A DNA stretch of 64,000 nucleotides from an uncultured Eubacteriales bacterium (GTDB lineage: Bacteria > Bacillota > Clostridia > Oscillospirales > Acutalibacteraceae). The DNA lies in NCBI GenBank assembly GCA_934476085.1, contig CAKSNE010000003.1, forward strand, positions 62,001-126,000, read 5' to 3'. The translations under genes and the position numbers were made by a program. The notes under the pieces are model-generated. The model worked only from the letters and a program-made list of their open reading frames with translations, had not been told where the DNA came from and did no database searches. This document shows positions 8,483-15,763 of this stretch, piece after piece. How positions within the stretch are numbered: position 1 is the first letter of the stretch; each line of letters begins with the position of its first letter.

Positions 8483-9469
8483 TTGAAAAAAGAAACTCGA
8501 AAAGAAAAAAAGAAATCATCAGGTTTCTTTATACATAAGGGCGATACCAAAGGCGAAATTTTAAGAAAAATTGTTTTTTTCGTTTCGCTTATTGTGTTTA
8601 TTGTAACTGTTGTCGATATTGCGTTTTACTATCTAAATCCGCTTTGGCAACAGAAAAAATTAAATGATAATGTTAAAGATTATCATTCATCAAATTCGGA
8701 AGATTATTATTCTGATAAAATTAATCCAAAGTTTTTAAGTCTTTATAAGAAAAACAAAGATATTATAGGTTGGATTACAATAGATGGTACAAACATTGAT
8801 TATCCTGTAATGCAAAGCAAAAAAGATGAGTATTATTTGCGTAGGGGATTTGATAAAGAGTATTCTCGTGAAGGCTCAATTTTTGCGAGCAAATATTCTT
8901 CTATTAAGTATAAAAAAGAAAGCAAAAACATTATGCTTTACGGACATCATATGGTGTCAACGGGAACAATGTTTAAACAGTTAGACAAATATCTTGATTT
9001 AAAGTTTTATAAAAAACATCCTAATATTACTTTTGATTCGTTATATCGTGACGGAGAATATAAAATTTTTGCGGTGTTTATTACTAATGCAATTAAAAGT
9101 CAGGACAACGGAAACTTTTTCGATTATCAAAAAACATCTTTTCCGACTGATGAAGATTTTGCAGAGTGGATAAATGAAGCCAGAACACGCTCGATTATTA
9201 AAACAGGCGTTTCTATTTCAAAAAAAGATGAAATTTTAACACTTCAAACCTGTAATGATTCTTTTGAAAGCGAAGATGAAAAAGCAAGGCTTATAATTAT
9301 GGCTCGCAGAACCAGAAAAGGCGAAGAAAAAACAACCGATACTTCTTCTGCGACTCTTAATAAAAACCCGAAATATCCGCAAATTTGGTATGACACTAAA
9401 AAGTTAGAAAATCCTTATAAAACTGAAATCACAACGAGTGAAACTACAACAAAATCAAGTGAAAAATAG
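8483..9469 (+). CDS. Class B sortase
   Basis: Membrane-anchored transpeptidase of 328 residues: basic N-terminus, one membrane helix (about 29-50), then the sortase barrel. Catalytic His is H155 in LYGHHM, the active cysteine is C257 in TLQTC, and the arginine is R269 in ARLIIMA. The family attaches proteins with NPQTN/LPXTG-like motifs to peptidoglycan. TTG start at 8483 with AAGGAG. The C-terminal 45 residues are a Thr/Ser/Lys-rich tail unusual for the core domain. No protein in this window shows an obvious C-terminal sorting signal, so the substrate must be elsewhere. Confidence 0.9.
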   Translation: MKKETRKEKKKSSGFFIHKGDTKGEILRKIVFFVSLIVFIVTVVDIAFYYLNPLWQQKKLNDNVKDYHSSNSEDYYSDKINPKFLSLYKKNKDIIGWITIDGTNIDYPVMQSKKDEYYLRRGFDKEYSREGSIFASKYSSIKYKKESKNIMLYGHHMVSTGTMFKQLDKYLDLKFYKKHPNITFDSLYRDGEYKIFAVFITNAIKSQDNGNFFDYQKTSFPTDEDFAEWINEARTRSIIKTGVSISKKDEILTLQTCNDSFESEDEKARLIIMARRTRKGEEKTTDTSSATLNKNPKYPQIWYDTKKLENPYKTEITTSETTTKSSEK

Positions 9470-9499
9470 CTGATATTTCAACATTTCAACATAGTTATT

Positions 9500-9524
9500 A
9501 ACATTTATGTCAACCATAAATGTT
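9500..9524. promoter_or_regulatory. Palindromic candidate operator before the CobW genes
   Basis: Perfect 10-bp inverted repeat AACATTTATG / CATAAATGTT with a 5-nt spacer (TCAAC). It has no T-run and sits about 55 bp before the His-rich CobW start, so an operator is more likely than a terminator. A Zn-responsive regulator would fit the gene content, but the sequence is not a clear Zur box. Confidence 0.45.
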
Positions 9525-9577
9525 TGAATATTGTCTAAATATGACGAAAAAAACATTATAGAAAGAAGTTATGTAAA

Positions 9578-10687
9578 ATGACAAAGATTGATATTATTTC
9601 AGGATTTTTAGGTGCAGGTAAAACTACACTGATAAAAAAACTTATCGCTGAAGCTTTTCAGGGCGAAAAGTTAGTTTTAATTGAAAACGAATTCGGCGAA
9701 ATCGGTATTGACGGTGGATTTTTAAAAGATTCCGGCATTGAAATTACCGAAATGAACTCAGGCTGTATTTGTTGCTCTTTGGTAGGTGACTTTGGCAAAG
9801 CCTTGAAAAAAGTGCTTAATGAATATCATCCTGACAGAATTATTATCGAGCCATCCGGCGTTGGCAAACTTTCTGATGTTATAAAAGCTGTTATTGATAT
9901 CGACAGTCATGATATTTCACTTAACAGCTTTACAACTGTTGCCGATGCGAAAAAATGCAAAATGTATATGAAAAACTTTGGCGAGTTCTTTAATAATCAA
10001 ATTGAATTTGCTAAATCAATTGTTCTTTCACATACAAAAGGCGTTGCCGAAGAAAAAGTTGAACAGGCAGTAGCGTTAATCCGTGAGCATAACACAAAGG
10101 CTACCCTTATCACAACCGATTGGGACGAGCTTAACGGCAAAGATATTCTCGCTGCTATGGAGCAAAAAGATACATTGTCGGATAGTTTAGCAGAACTTCT
10201 CCACGAAGAAGAACATCATCACCATCACGACGACGAGTGCGGTTGTCACGATCACGAACATCACCACGATCACGATGACGAATGCGGTTGTCACGACCAC
10301 GATCACGAACATCATCACCATCACGATGACGAGTGCGGTTGCCACGATCACGATCACGAACATCATCACCATCACGATGACGAGTGCGGTTGTCACGATC
10401 ACCACCATCATCACGCTGACGAAGTATTTACTTCATTCGGCAAGGAAACAACAAAATCTTATACCTCAGAAGAAATTGAAAACGCTTTGAAAGCTTTGCA
10501 GGATAGCGAAAAATATGGTACAATTCTTCGTGCAAAAGGCATTGTAAGCGGTAAAGACGGCAAGTGGATTTATTTTGACTATGTTCCCGGTGAGCCTGAT
10601 GTCAGAACCGGTGCAGCTGCAGTTATCGGCAGAATTTGCGTTATCGGCTCAAAATTAAACGAAGAAAATATCGAAAAATTATTTTAA
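9578..10687 (+). CDS. CobW/COG0523 G3E GTPase with His/Cys-rich metal-binding repeats
   Basis: A 369-residue P-loop metallochaperone-type GTPase. Walker A is GFLGAGKTT (9-17) and the metal-binding motif GCICC is at about 62-66, both hallmarks of COG0523. From about residue 212 to 280 there are four imperfect copies of a unit built around DDECGCHD and runs of His, encoded by 45-57-bp direct repeats at 10211-10415. A CobW C-terminal domain follows (about 295-369). Such proteins insert or store metals, most often Zn, Co or Ni. The downstream gene is another CobW-type GTPase. A zinc role is inferred; the only hydrogenase here is [FeFe] and needs no Ni. Confidence 0.9.
   Translation: MTKIDIISGFLGAGKTTLIKKLIAEAFQGEKLVLIENEFGEIGIDGGFLKDSGIEITEMNSGCICCSLVGDFGKALKKVLNEYHPDRIIIEPSGVGKLSDVIKAVIDIDSHDISLNSFTTVADAKKCKMYMKNFGEFFNNQIEFAKSIVLSHTKGVAEEKVEQAVALIREHNTKATLITTDWDELNGKDILAAMEQKDTLSDSLAELLHEEEHHHHHDDECGCHDHEHHHDHDDECGCHDHDHEHHHHHDDECGCHDHDHEHHHHHDDECGCHDHHHHHADEVFTSFGKETTKSYTSEEIENALKALQDSEKYGTILRAKGIVSGKDGKWIYFDYVPGEPDVRTGAAAVIGRICVIGSKLNEENIEKLF
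10211..10415 (+). repeat. In-frame direct repeats encoding His/Cys-rich metal-binding units
   Basis: Four tandem units beginning with GAACATCA at 10211, 10256, 10307 and 10358 (unit lengths about 45, 51, 51 and 57 bp). Each encodes a stretch of His followed by DDECGCHDH. Third-position differences between units show they are not a recent identical expansion. Confidence 0.9.
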
Positions 10688-10703
10688 TTAAGAGGTAAAT
10701 TTA

Positions 10704-11651
10704 ATGGATATTCCTGTTTATTTATTTACAGGCTTTTTGGAAAGCGGAAAGACAACCTTTATTCAAGGAACTCTTGAAGATGAACGATTTAATAAAGGCG
10801 AAAAAACTCTTTTAATGCTTTGTGAAGAAGGCGAAGAAGAGTATGATATTTCAAAAATGCCGGGTAAAAATATTTATATTGAAACATTTGATGATGTTGA
10901 AGATATAACCCCTGAAAAGCTTGAATCACTTCGCAAAAAGTATAGATTTGAGCGAGTTATAGTTGAATATAACGGAATGTGGCTTACAACCGATTTGTTT
11001 GCTCGCTTGCCGGAAAACTGGGTTGTTTATCAAGAAATGTGCTTTGCTGATGCGTCAACTTATATCGGATACAATGCAAATATGCGTCAGTTGGTAGTTG
11101 ATAAGTTACAGGGTTGCGAAATTATCGTTTTTAATCGTTTTACCGATGATATGGATAAAATGGAATTTCATAAAATTGTTCGTGGCGTGTCCAGAAGAGC
11201 TGATATTTGTTATGAATTTTCAGAAGAACGAGTTGAATATGACGATATTGAAGATCCGTTGCCTTTTGATATTAATGCCGACGTTATCGAGATAAAAGAT
11301 GAAGATTTTGCAATTTGGTATCGAGATATGATGGAAGAGCTTCAAAAATACAACGGTAAAACTGTTAAATTTAAAGGCTTAATTGCAAGGGATAAGAAAA
11401 TTCCTGATAATGAGCTTGCAATAGGCAGACATATTATGACCTGTTGTGTTGAAGATATTCAGTATGGCGGTGTTGTTTGTAAACTTGATAATGCAACTGA
11501 TTATAAAACTCACGATTGGGCGATTATAAAAGGTAAAATCAATGTTGAGAAAAACAAATTATACCGTTCGGCAGGCCCTGTTATTACTATTGAAGAAATA
11601 AAACGTTGTGATCCGTTACCGGATAACGAGTTAATCGCAACATTTTATTAA
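10704..11651 (+). CDS. CobW-like GTPase fused to a YcgQ/TIGR03943-like C-terminal domain
   Basis: A 315-residue protein. The N-terminal part has a G3E-type P-loop, TGFLESGKTTFIQ (about 9-21), but not the CxCC metal motif of its neighbour. The last 105 residues (NGKTVKFKGLIARD, IGRHIMTCCVEDIQYGG, then DWAIIKGKI) resemble the C-terminal OB-like domain of YcgQ/TIGR03943 proteins, which carry a CC-[AV]-D motif and are encoded with COG0523 genes in other Firmicutes. The order GTPase plus OB domain suggests a fused metal-delivery component. It starts 16 bp after the His-rich GTPase and is surely in the same operon. Family assignment of the C-terminus is from memory of motif pattern. Confidence 0.75.
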   Translation: MDIPVYLFTGFLESGKTTFIQGTLEDERFNKGEKTLLMLCEEGEEEYDISKMPGKNIYIETFDDVEDITPEKLESLRKKYRFERVIVEYNGMWLTTDLFARLPENWVVYQEMCFADASTYIGYNANMRQLVVDKLQGCEIIVFNRFTDDMDKMEFHKIVRGVSRRADICYEFSEERVEYDDIEDPLPFDINADVIEIKDEDFAIWYRDMMEELQKYNGKTVKFKGLIARDKKIPDNELAIGRHIMTCCVEDIQYGGVVCKLDNATDYKTHDWAIIKGKINVEKNKLYRSAGPVITIEEIKRCDPLPDNELIATFY

Positions 11652-11676
11652 AATAAAGAAACGGAGTAATAAGACA

Positions 11677-12525
11677 ATGAAAGTATTTGATTTAAACAAC
11701 GGTTATAAAATTCCGCAAATAGGCTTTGGCACTTGGCGAATGAAAGACCAAAACGAGTGCGAAAACGCTATTACAACCGCTATTAAAAGTGGATATAAGC
11801 ATATTGATACTGCGGCAATATATGAAAATGAAAAGTTTATAGGTGAGGCTATAAAGAAAAGCGGCGTTCCAAGAGAAGAACTTTTTATAACTTCAAAGCT
11901 TTGGAATACAGAGCATACTTATGAAAAGACAATGAAAGCTTTTATGAAAACTCTTGAAGATTTACAGCTTGATTATCTTGATTTATATTTAATTCATTGG
12001 CCGGTTCCTGTGGATTATAAAGATAATTGGGCAGAAGCTAATGCAGAAACTTGGCGTGCTTTTGAAGACCTTTATAATTCGGGAAAAATCAAGGCAATCG
12101 GTCTTTCAAACTTTTTACCTCATCATATTGATGAACTTTTAAAAACTGCAAAAATCAAACCTATGGTAAACCAAATTGAAATTCATCCCGGTCTTGACAG
12201 AAACGATGTTATTGACTATTGCAAAGAAAAGGCTATTAGACTTGAGGCTTGGGCACCGTTTGCAGTAGGAAGTACATTCAAAATTCCTGAAATTATTAAA
12301 ATGGCTGAAAAGTATAATAAATCTAAAGCTCAGATTGTTATTCGTTGGTTTTTGCAAAAAGGCATTGTGCCGTTGCCAAAATCAGTTACAGCCAGCAGAA
12401 TTAAAGAAAATTTAGATGTATTTGATTTTGAGTTGTCAGCGGAAGATATGAATGTAATTGATAATATAACAGGCGATGATGAACAGTTTAAACTTCATCA
12501 TAATCCTGATGATATTGATTTTTAA
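11677..12525 (+). CDS. Aldo/keto reductase
   Basis: NADPH-dependent TIM-barrel reductase of 282 residues. Catalytic tetrad visible: Asp in HIDTAAIY, Tyr of the same motif, Lys in FITSKLW, His in LYLIHWP. The VNQIEIHPG and LPKSVTASRIKENLDVFDF segments form the cofactor site. Closest in pattern to the small prokaryotic AKR5-type (2,5-diketogluconate/methylglyoxal reductase) group. Likely reduces reactive aldehydes; substrate not predictable. Its stop overlaps the next start (TAATG), so it is translationally coupled to the metallopeptidase gene. Confidence 0.92.
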   Translation: MKVFDLNNGYKIPQIGFGTWRMKDQNECENAITTAIKSGYKHIDTAAIYENEKFIGEAIKKSGVPREELFITSKLWNTEHTYEKTMKAFMKTLEDLQLDYLDLYLIHWPVPVDYKDNWAEANAETWRAFEDLYNSGKIKAIGLSNFLPHHIDELLKTAKIKPMVNQIEIHPGLDRNDVIDYCKEKAIRLEAWAPFAVGSTFKIPEIIKMAEKYNKSKAQIVIRWFLQKGIVPLPKSVTASRIKENLDVFDFELSAEDMNVIDNITGDDEQFKLHHNPDDIDF

Positions 12526-13040
12526 TGAATTACAAATTAATTCGCTCAAAAAGAAAAACGCTTTCATTAGAAATAACTGAAAATTTAGAAATTATTGTTC
12601 GTGCGCCTAATAGGCTTTCGAATAAGTTTATAGATGATTTTGTTTTAAGTAAATCCGATTGGATTAAAGAAAAAACGGAGTTAATAGATAATCGAGTAAA
12701 AAATAAAAAGGTTTATTCAAACGAGGATATTTTAAAATTAAAACAAAAAGCAAATACTTCTTTGCCTGAAAAAATCGAGTATTGGAGCAATAAAATGCAC
12801 CTTTATCCGAGTAGCGTAAAGGTTACATCAGCTAAAAAACGCTTTGGCAGTTGTTCGGCAAAAAACTCGCTTTGCTTTTCGCTTTATTTATTTGATTATC
12901 CTGATAAAGCTATTGATTATGTTGTGGTTCATGAATTAGCCCATATAAAAGAACATAATCATTCAAAACGCTTTTGGCGAGTAGTAGAGAATTATTTACC
13001 CGATTATAAAGAGCGTGAAAAGTTGTTAAAAAGATATTAA
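12525..13040 (+). CDS. YgjP-type (DUF45/SprT-like) zinc metallopeptidase
   Basis: A 171-residue protein with the zinc-binding motif VVHELAHIKEHNHSKRFW near the C-terminus (HExxH plus a downstream His) and the preceding KKRFGSCSAKNSL element characteristic of YgjP/M48-related DUF45 proteins. N-terminal beta-rich part as usual. Length is slightly short of the about 230-residue E. coli homologue. Physiological role unknown. Translationally coupled to the aldo/keto reductase. Confidence 0.87.
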   Translation: MNYKLIRSKRKTLSLEITENLEIIVRAPNRLSNKFIDDFVLSKSDWIKEKTELIDNRVKNKKVYSNEDILKLKQKANTSLPEKIEYWSNKMHLYPSSVKVTSAKKRFGSCSAKNSLCFSLYLFDYPDKAIDYVVVHELAHIKEHNHSKRFWRVVENYLPDYKEREKLLKRY

Positions 13041-13042
13041 AT

Positions 13043-13071
13043 TTGACTTTTTTAAATAAATGTGGTAATAT
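13043..13071 (+). promoter_or_regulatory. Promoter for the CNNM/CorC gene
   Basis: TTGACT (13043-13048), 17-bp spacer, TAATAT (13066-13071), right after the stop of the metallopeptidase gene. Confidence 0.7.
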
Positions 13072-13106
13072 CTAAATTAATATATTTATTTGGAGGAATA
13101 GATTTT

Positions 13107-13175
13107 ATGGACGACAGCGGACCTGCGGATTGTCTTAGAATTAATAGTGTCGGAGGTGCTATAAAATGCTTCTAA
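13107..13175 (+). CDS. 22-codon ORF overlapping the CNNM start (leader peptide or displaced N-terminus)
   Basis: ATG 13107 follows a strong GGAGG at 13092-13096 and opens a 22-codon ORF beginning MDDSGPADCL that ends at 13175, ten bases inside the CNNM gene. The CNNM ribosome binding site lies within it, so the two are translationally coupled. The DDSGP start recalls N-termini I have seen on CNNM/HlyC-family membrane proteins, so it could be a remnant separated by a frameshift rather than an independent leader peptide. Confidence 0.5.
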   Translation: MDDSGPADCLRINSVGGAIKCF

Positions 13176-14512
13176 CACTAAAAATTGTGCTTTTGGCACT
13201 TATCTTGCTTACATATACATTGCTTAATGCGTTTTATGTTGCAATAGGACAGTTAAGCGAGTCGGAAACTCGTGAAAAAGCTGAACAAAATGATAAAAAA
13301 GCAATAAGAATTTTAAAATATGTTGAAAATGAAAACGAAGAGCTTGACCGAGTTGCTTCACTAAAAACTTTTTTAGCATTGCTTTTATCGGGAATTTCGG
13401 TTTTATCTTTTTCAAGAGATATAAGAATTTTCTTTTTTGAATTCTTTAATGCTAAAAGTTTAGCGTCAATGATAATTTATAATTTTATCGGCGGTATTGT
13501 AATTGTAATTATAACTGCATTTGTTTTATTTATTTTCGGCGAAGTTTTTGCAAAAATTGCGGGAATCAGACATCCGAAAAATACTGCCAGAAATCTGCTT
13601 AATTTTGTTGGCTTTTCGGTGGCGGTTGTAAAACCGTCTTTTGTGACACTCAACTTTATTTGGGAAAAACTATCAAATGCTTTTGGAACTAACCCTGATT
13701 TTGATGAAGAGGTTACCGAAGAAGGCATTTTACAAATGGTTGATGACGCTAAAGAATCGGGCGTTTTGTTAGAAAGCCAAAAAGAGATTATTAATAATAT
13801 CTTTGAATTTGATGATATTGATGTCGGCGATGTAATGAATCACAGAACAGATATTGTTGCAGTTGATGTAAGTGAAAAAATAGAAACTGCTTTGAAAATT
13901 GCGGTTGATGAAGGTTTTTCAAGAATACCTGTTTTTGATGAAGATATTGATGATATTATAGGCATTATTTATGTTAAAGATTTGCTTAAATATGTTGGTA
14001 AAAAAATACCTGAAAGAATTACAATTCGTTCAGTAATGCGTGAAGCTTATCATATTCCGCAAACTAAGCGTTGTTCAGAACTTTTTAAAGAGTTTACCGA
14101 AAAACATATTCAAATGGCTATTGTAGTTGATGAATATGGCGGAACAGCAGGTATTGTTACGCTCGAAGATTTAGTAGAGTCTGTAATGGGCAATATTCAA
14201 GATGAGTACGACGATGAAGAAGAAGAGATCAGCAAATTAAATGAAACTACTTTTAAAATCGACGGTACTTGTGATATTGAAGAAGTTGAAGATATGCTTG
14301 GAATTTCTTTTCCGGAAGGTGATTATGACACTTTGGGCGGATTTATGCTCTATTCACTGGGCAGAATTCCAAAAGATAATGAAAAGCCAAGCATTGAAGC
14401 AAAAGGCTACAGATTTACCGCTATTTCAATAAAAGAGCGTAGAATTGAGGTTGTAAAGGCTGAAAAATTGCCTGACAATATAGAAAATTCTGATGAAAAT
14501 CAGGATGAATAA
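13166..14512 (+). CDS. CNNM/HlyC-CorC family membrane protein with CBS pair
   Basis: A 448-residue protein: N-terminal DUF21/CNNM membrane domain with about four hydrophobic segments (1-150), two CBS domains (about 220-345, with RIPVFDEDIDDIIGIIYVKD and VVDEYGGTAGIVTLEDLVE), and a C-terminal CorC/HlyC domain (about 360-440). The family is linked to Mg2+/Co2+ efflux or homeostasis. ATG 13166 has GGAGGTG at 13151-13157. Usual first helix NAFF appears here as LNAFYVAIGQ. Older annotations call these hemolysins without evidence. A second Mg2+ system, corA, lies at 36985-37926. Confidence 0.9.
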   Translation: MLLTLKIVLLALILLTYTLLNAFYVAIGQLSESETREKAEQNDKKAIRILKYVENENEELDRVASLKTFLALLLSGISVLSFSRDIRIFFFEFFNAKSLASMIIYNFIGGIVIVIITAFVLFIFGEVFAKIAGIRHPKNTARNLLNFVGFSVAVVKPSFVTLNFIWEKLSNAFGTNPDFDEEVTEEGILQMVDDAKESGVLLESQKEIINNIFEFDDIDVGDVMNHRTDIVAVDVSEKIETALKIAVDEGFSRIPVFDEDIDDIIGIIYVKDLLKYVGKKIPERITIRSVMREAYHIPQTKRCSELFKEFTEKHIQMAIVVDEYGGTAGIVTLEDLVESVMGNIQDEYDDEEEEISKLNETTFKIDGTCDIEEVEDMLGISFPEGDYDTLGGFMLYSLGRIPKDNEKPSIEAKGYRFTAISIKERRIEVVKAEKLPDNIENSDENQDE

Positions 14513-14520
14513 AATTTAAT

Positions 14521-14560
14521 AAGTCAGTCGCGATCACCTGACTTAAATTAAAACAAGGAG
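14521..14560 (+). promoter_or_regulatory. preQ1-I riboswitch (translational)
   Basis: Stem AAGTCAG / CTGACTT closes the loop TCGCGATCAC and is followed by an A-rich tail that runs into AACAAGGAG, the ribosome binding site of queT. This matches the small H-type pseudoknot of preQ1-I riboswitches closely, including the TCGC...CACC loop and AAAACAAGG tail seen in thermophile examples. Ligand binding would tuck the ribosome binding site into the pseudoknot and lower translation of the transporter below. Identification from pattern memory plus the matching gene. Confidence 0.88.
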
Positions 14561-14570
14561 ATGTTTTTAA

Positions 14571-15092
14571 ATGCAGAAAAAAACAACAAATTTTATTGTA
14601 AAAAGCTCGCTTATTGCGGCTGTTTACGCAGTGCTGACTTTAGCACTCGGAGCGATTTCCTACGGAAATTTAGGTATTGAATTCAGAATTTCCGAAGCAC
14701 TTACTATTTTACCGGTATTTTCGTTTTCGGCAGTTCCGGGATTGTTTGTAGGCTGCTTAATAGCTAACTTGCTGGGAATGGCTTTTTCAACACTCGGTAT
14801 GGTAGATGTTGTGTTTGGCTCACTCGCAACATTAATTGCCTCACTTTTAACTTATTTTTTAAGAAAAATAACTGTAAAAGGATTTCCGATTTTAAGCTTT
14901 ATTCCGCCAATTCTTATTAATGCAATAATTGTTGGATTAGAATTGCGTATTTTTGTTGCCGATGTATTTTCATCATTTTTATGGGCAGCATTTATTGTTG
15001 GAATAGGTGAGTTGGTAGTAGTTATAGTGCTTGGTGTTCCGCTATATTACCTAATTAAAAAAACACCGAATTTTAATAGATTTTTTGATTAA
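14571..15092 (+). CDS. queT: QueT family queuosine-precursor ECF transporter S component
   Basis: Small membrane protein of 173 residues with about five helices, characteristic of QueT (PF06177): the N-terminal segment KSSLIAAVYAVLTLALG, then FRISEALTILPVF and GLFVGCLIANLLG. As the substrate-binding S component it would pair with a shared ECF energizing module encoded elsewhere to import preQ1 or a related queuosine precursor. The preQ1-I riboswitch directly upstream supports this. A terminator follows, so it is monocistronic. Confidence 0.92.
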   Translation: MQKKTTNFIVKSSLIAAVYAVLTLALGAISYGNLGIEFRISEALTILPVFSFSAVPGLFVGCLIANLLGMAFSTLGMVDVVFGSLATLIASLLTYFLRKITVKGFPILSFIPPILINAIIVGLELRIFVADVFSSFLWAAFIVGIGELVVVIVLGVPLYYLIKKTPNFNRFFD

Positions 15093-15095
15093 TTT

Positions 15096-15130
15096 AAAAC
15101 CGCTTGTCTTAAAGACAGGCGGTTTTTTTA
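15096..15130 (+). terminator. Intrinsic terminator of queT
   Basis: AAACCGCTTGTCTT / AAGACAGGCGGTTT stem (one G-U) followed by TTTTT. Confidence 0.9.
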
Positions 15131-15169
15131 TAAAAATTAATAATTTACTCATATTTTGTGATTTTGATT

Positions 15170-15178
15170 TGTTATAAT
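15170..15178 (+). promoter_or_regulatory. Extended -10 promoter of the PAP2 gene
   Basis: TGTTATAAT (TATAAT at 15173-15178) with the extended TG; no convincing -35 element. Confidence 0.6.
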
Positions 15179-15201
15179 AAAAATATACTAAGAGGTGTGT
15201 T

Positions 15202-15741
15202 ATGGTAGATTTTATAACAAATATTGATGTTTCAATTTTAAATTTCATCAGAGAGTTTTTAAGCTGTAAAGTTTTAGATGTTATTTTTTCATTTATAACT
15301 TCGCTCGGAGACAACGGTATTATTTGGCTTTGTTGTGCAGCGGTGTTATTATTCTTTAAAAAATATCGTCGCTATGGCATAGTTTTGCTTATAGCTTTAG
15401 CGATTGAGCTTTTAATTTGCAATGGCATTTTAAAAAATGTTTTTTCAAGAACCCGTCCTTATGATTTTGTTCAGGGAATAGATTTAATAATAAAAAAGCC
15501 GGGTAATTTTTCGTTTCCGTCCGGTCATACAATGTCATCCGCTGTCGCTGCAACTGTTCTTACTATGACTAATAAAAAATTTGGCTATTTTGCAATACCG
15601 TTAGCTACGCTGATAGCTTTTTCAAGACTTTATTTGTATGTTCATTATCCGTCAGATGTTATAGCAGCCGCAATTTTAGGCGTTTTGCTTGGTATTGTAG
15701 TATTTAAACTTCAAGAAAAAATAAAAATCCGAAGAAATTAA
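15202..15741 (+). CDS. PAP2-family lipid phosphatase
   Basis: A 179-residue membrane protein with the three phosphatase motifs: KNVFSRTRP (KxxxxxxRP), PSGH in FSFPSGHTMSSA, and SRLYLYVHYPSD (SRxxxxxHxxxD). About five helices. Such enzymes dephosphorylate undecaprenyl pyrophosphate (BcrC-like) or phosphatidylglycerol phosphate. Length and motifs are fully intact. Exact lipid substrate cannot be told; recycling of the cell-wall carrier is a common role in Firmicutes. Confidence 0.9.
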   Translation: MVDFITNIDVSILNFIREFLSCKVLDVIFSFITSLGDNGIIWLCCAAVLLFFKKYRRYGIVLLIALAIELLICNGILKNVFSRTRPYDFVQGIDLIIKKPGNFSFPSGHTMSSAVAATVLTMTNKKFGYFAIPLATLIAFSRLYLYVHYPSDVIAAAILGVLLGIVVFKLQEKIKIRRN

Positions 15742-15763
15742 TTTTTCTTCGGATTTTCTTTTT
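15723..15763. terminator. Bidirectional terminator between PAP2 gene and rarA
   Basis: AAAATCCGAAGAAA / TTTCTTCGGATTTT stem with T-runs on both sides, between converging genes. Confidence 0.9.

Noticed and set aside
10187..10414. Minus-strand ORF opposite the His-rich repeat
   Set aside because: It is the antisense of CAC/CAT repeats, giving a Val/Met-only low-complexity product; a shadow without ribosome binding site.
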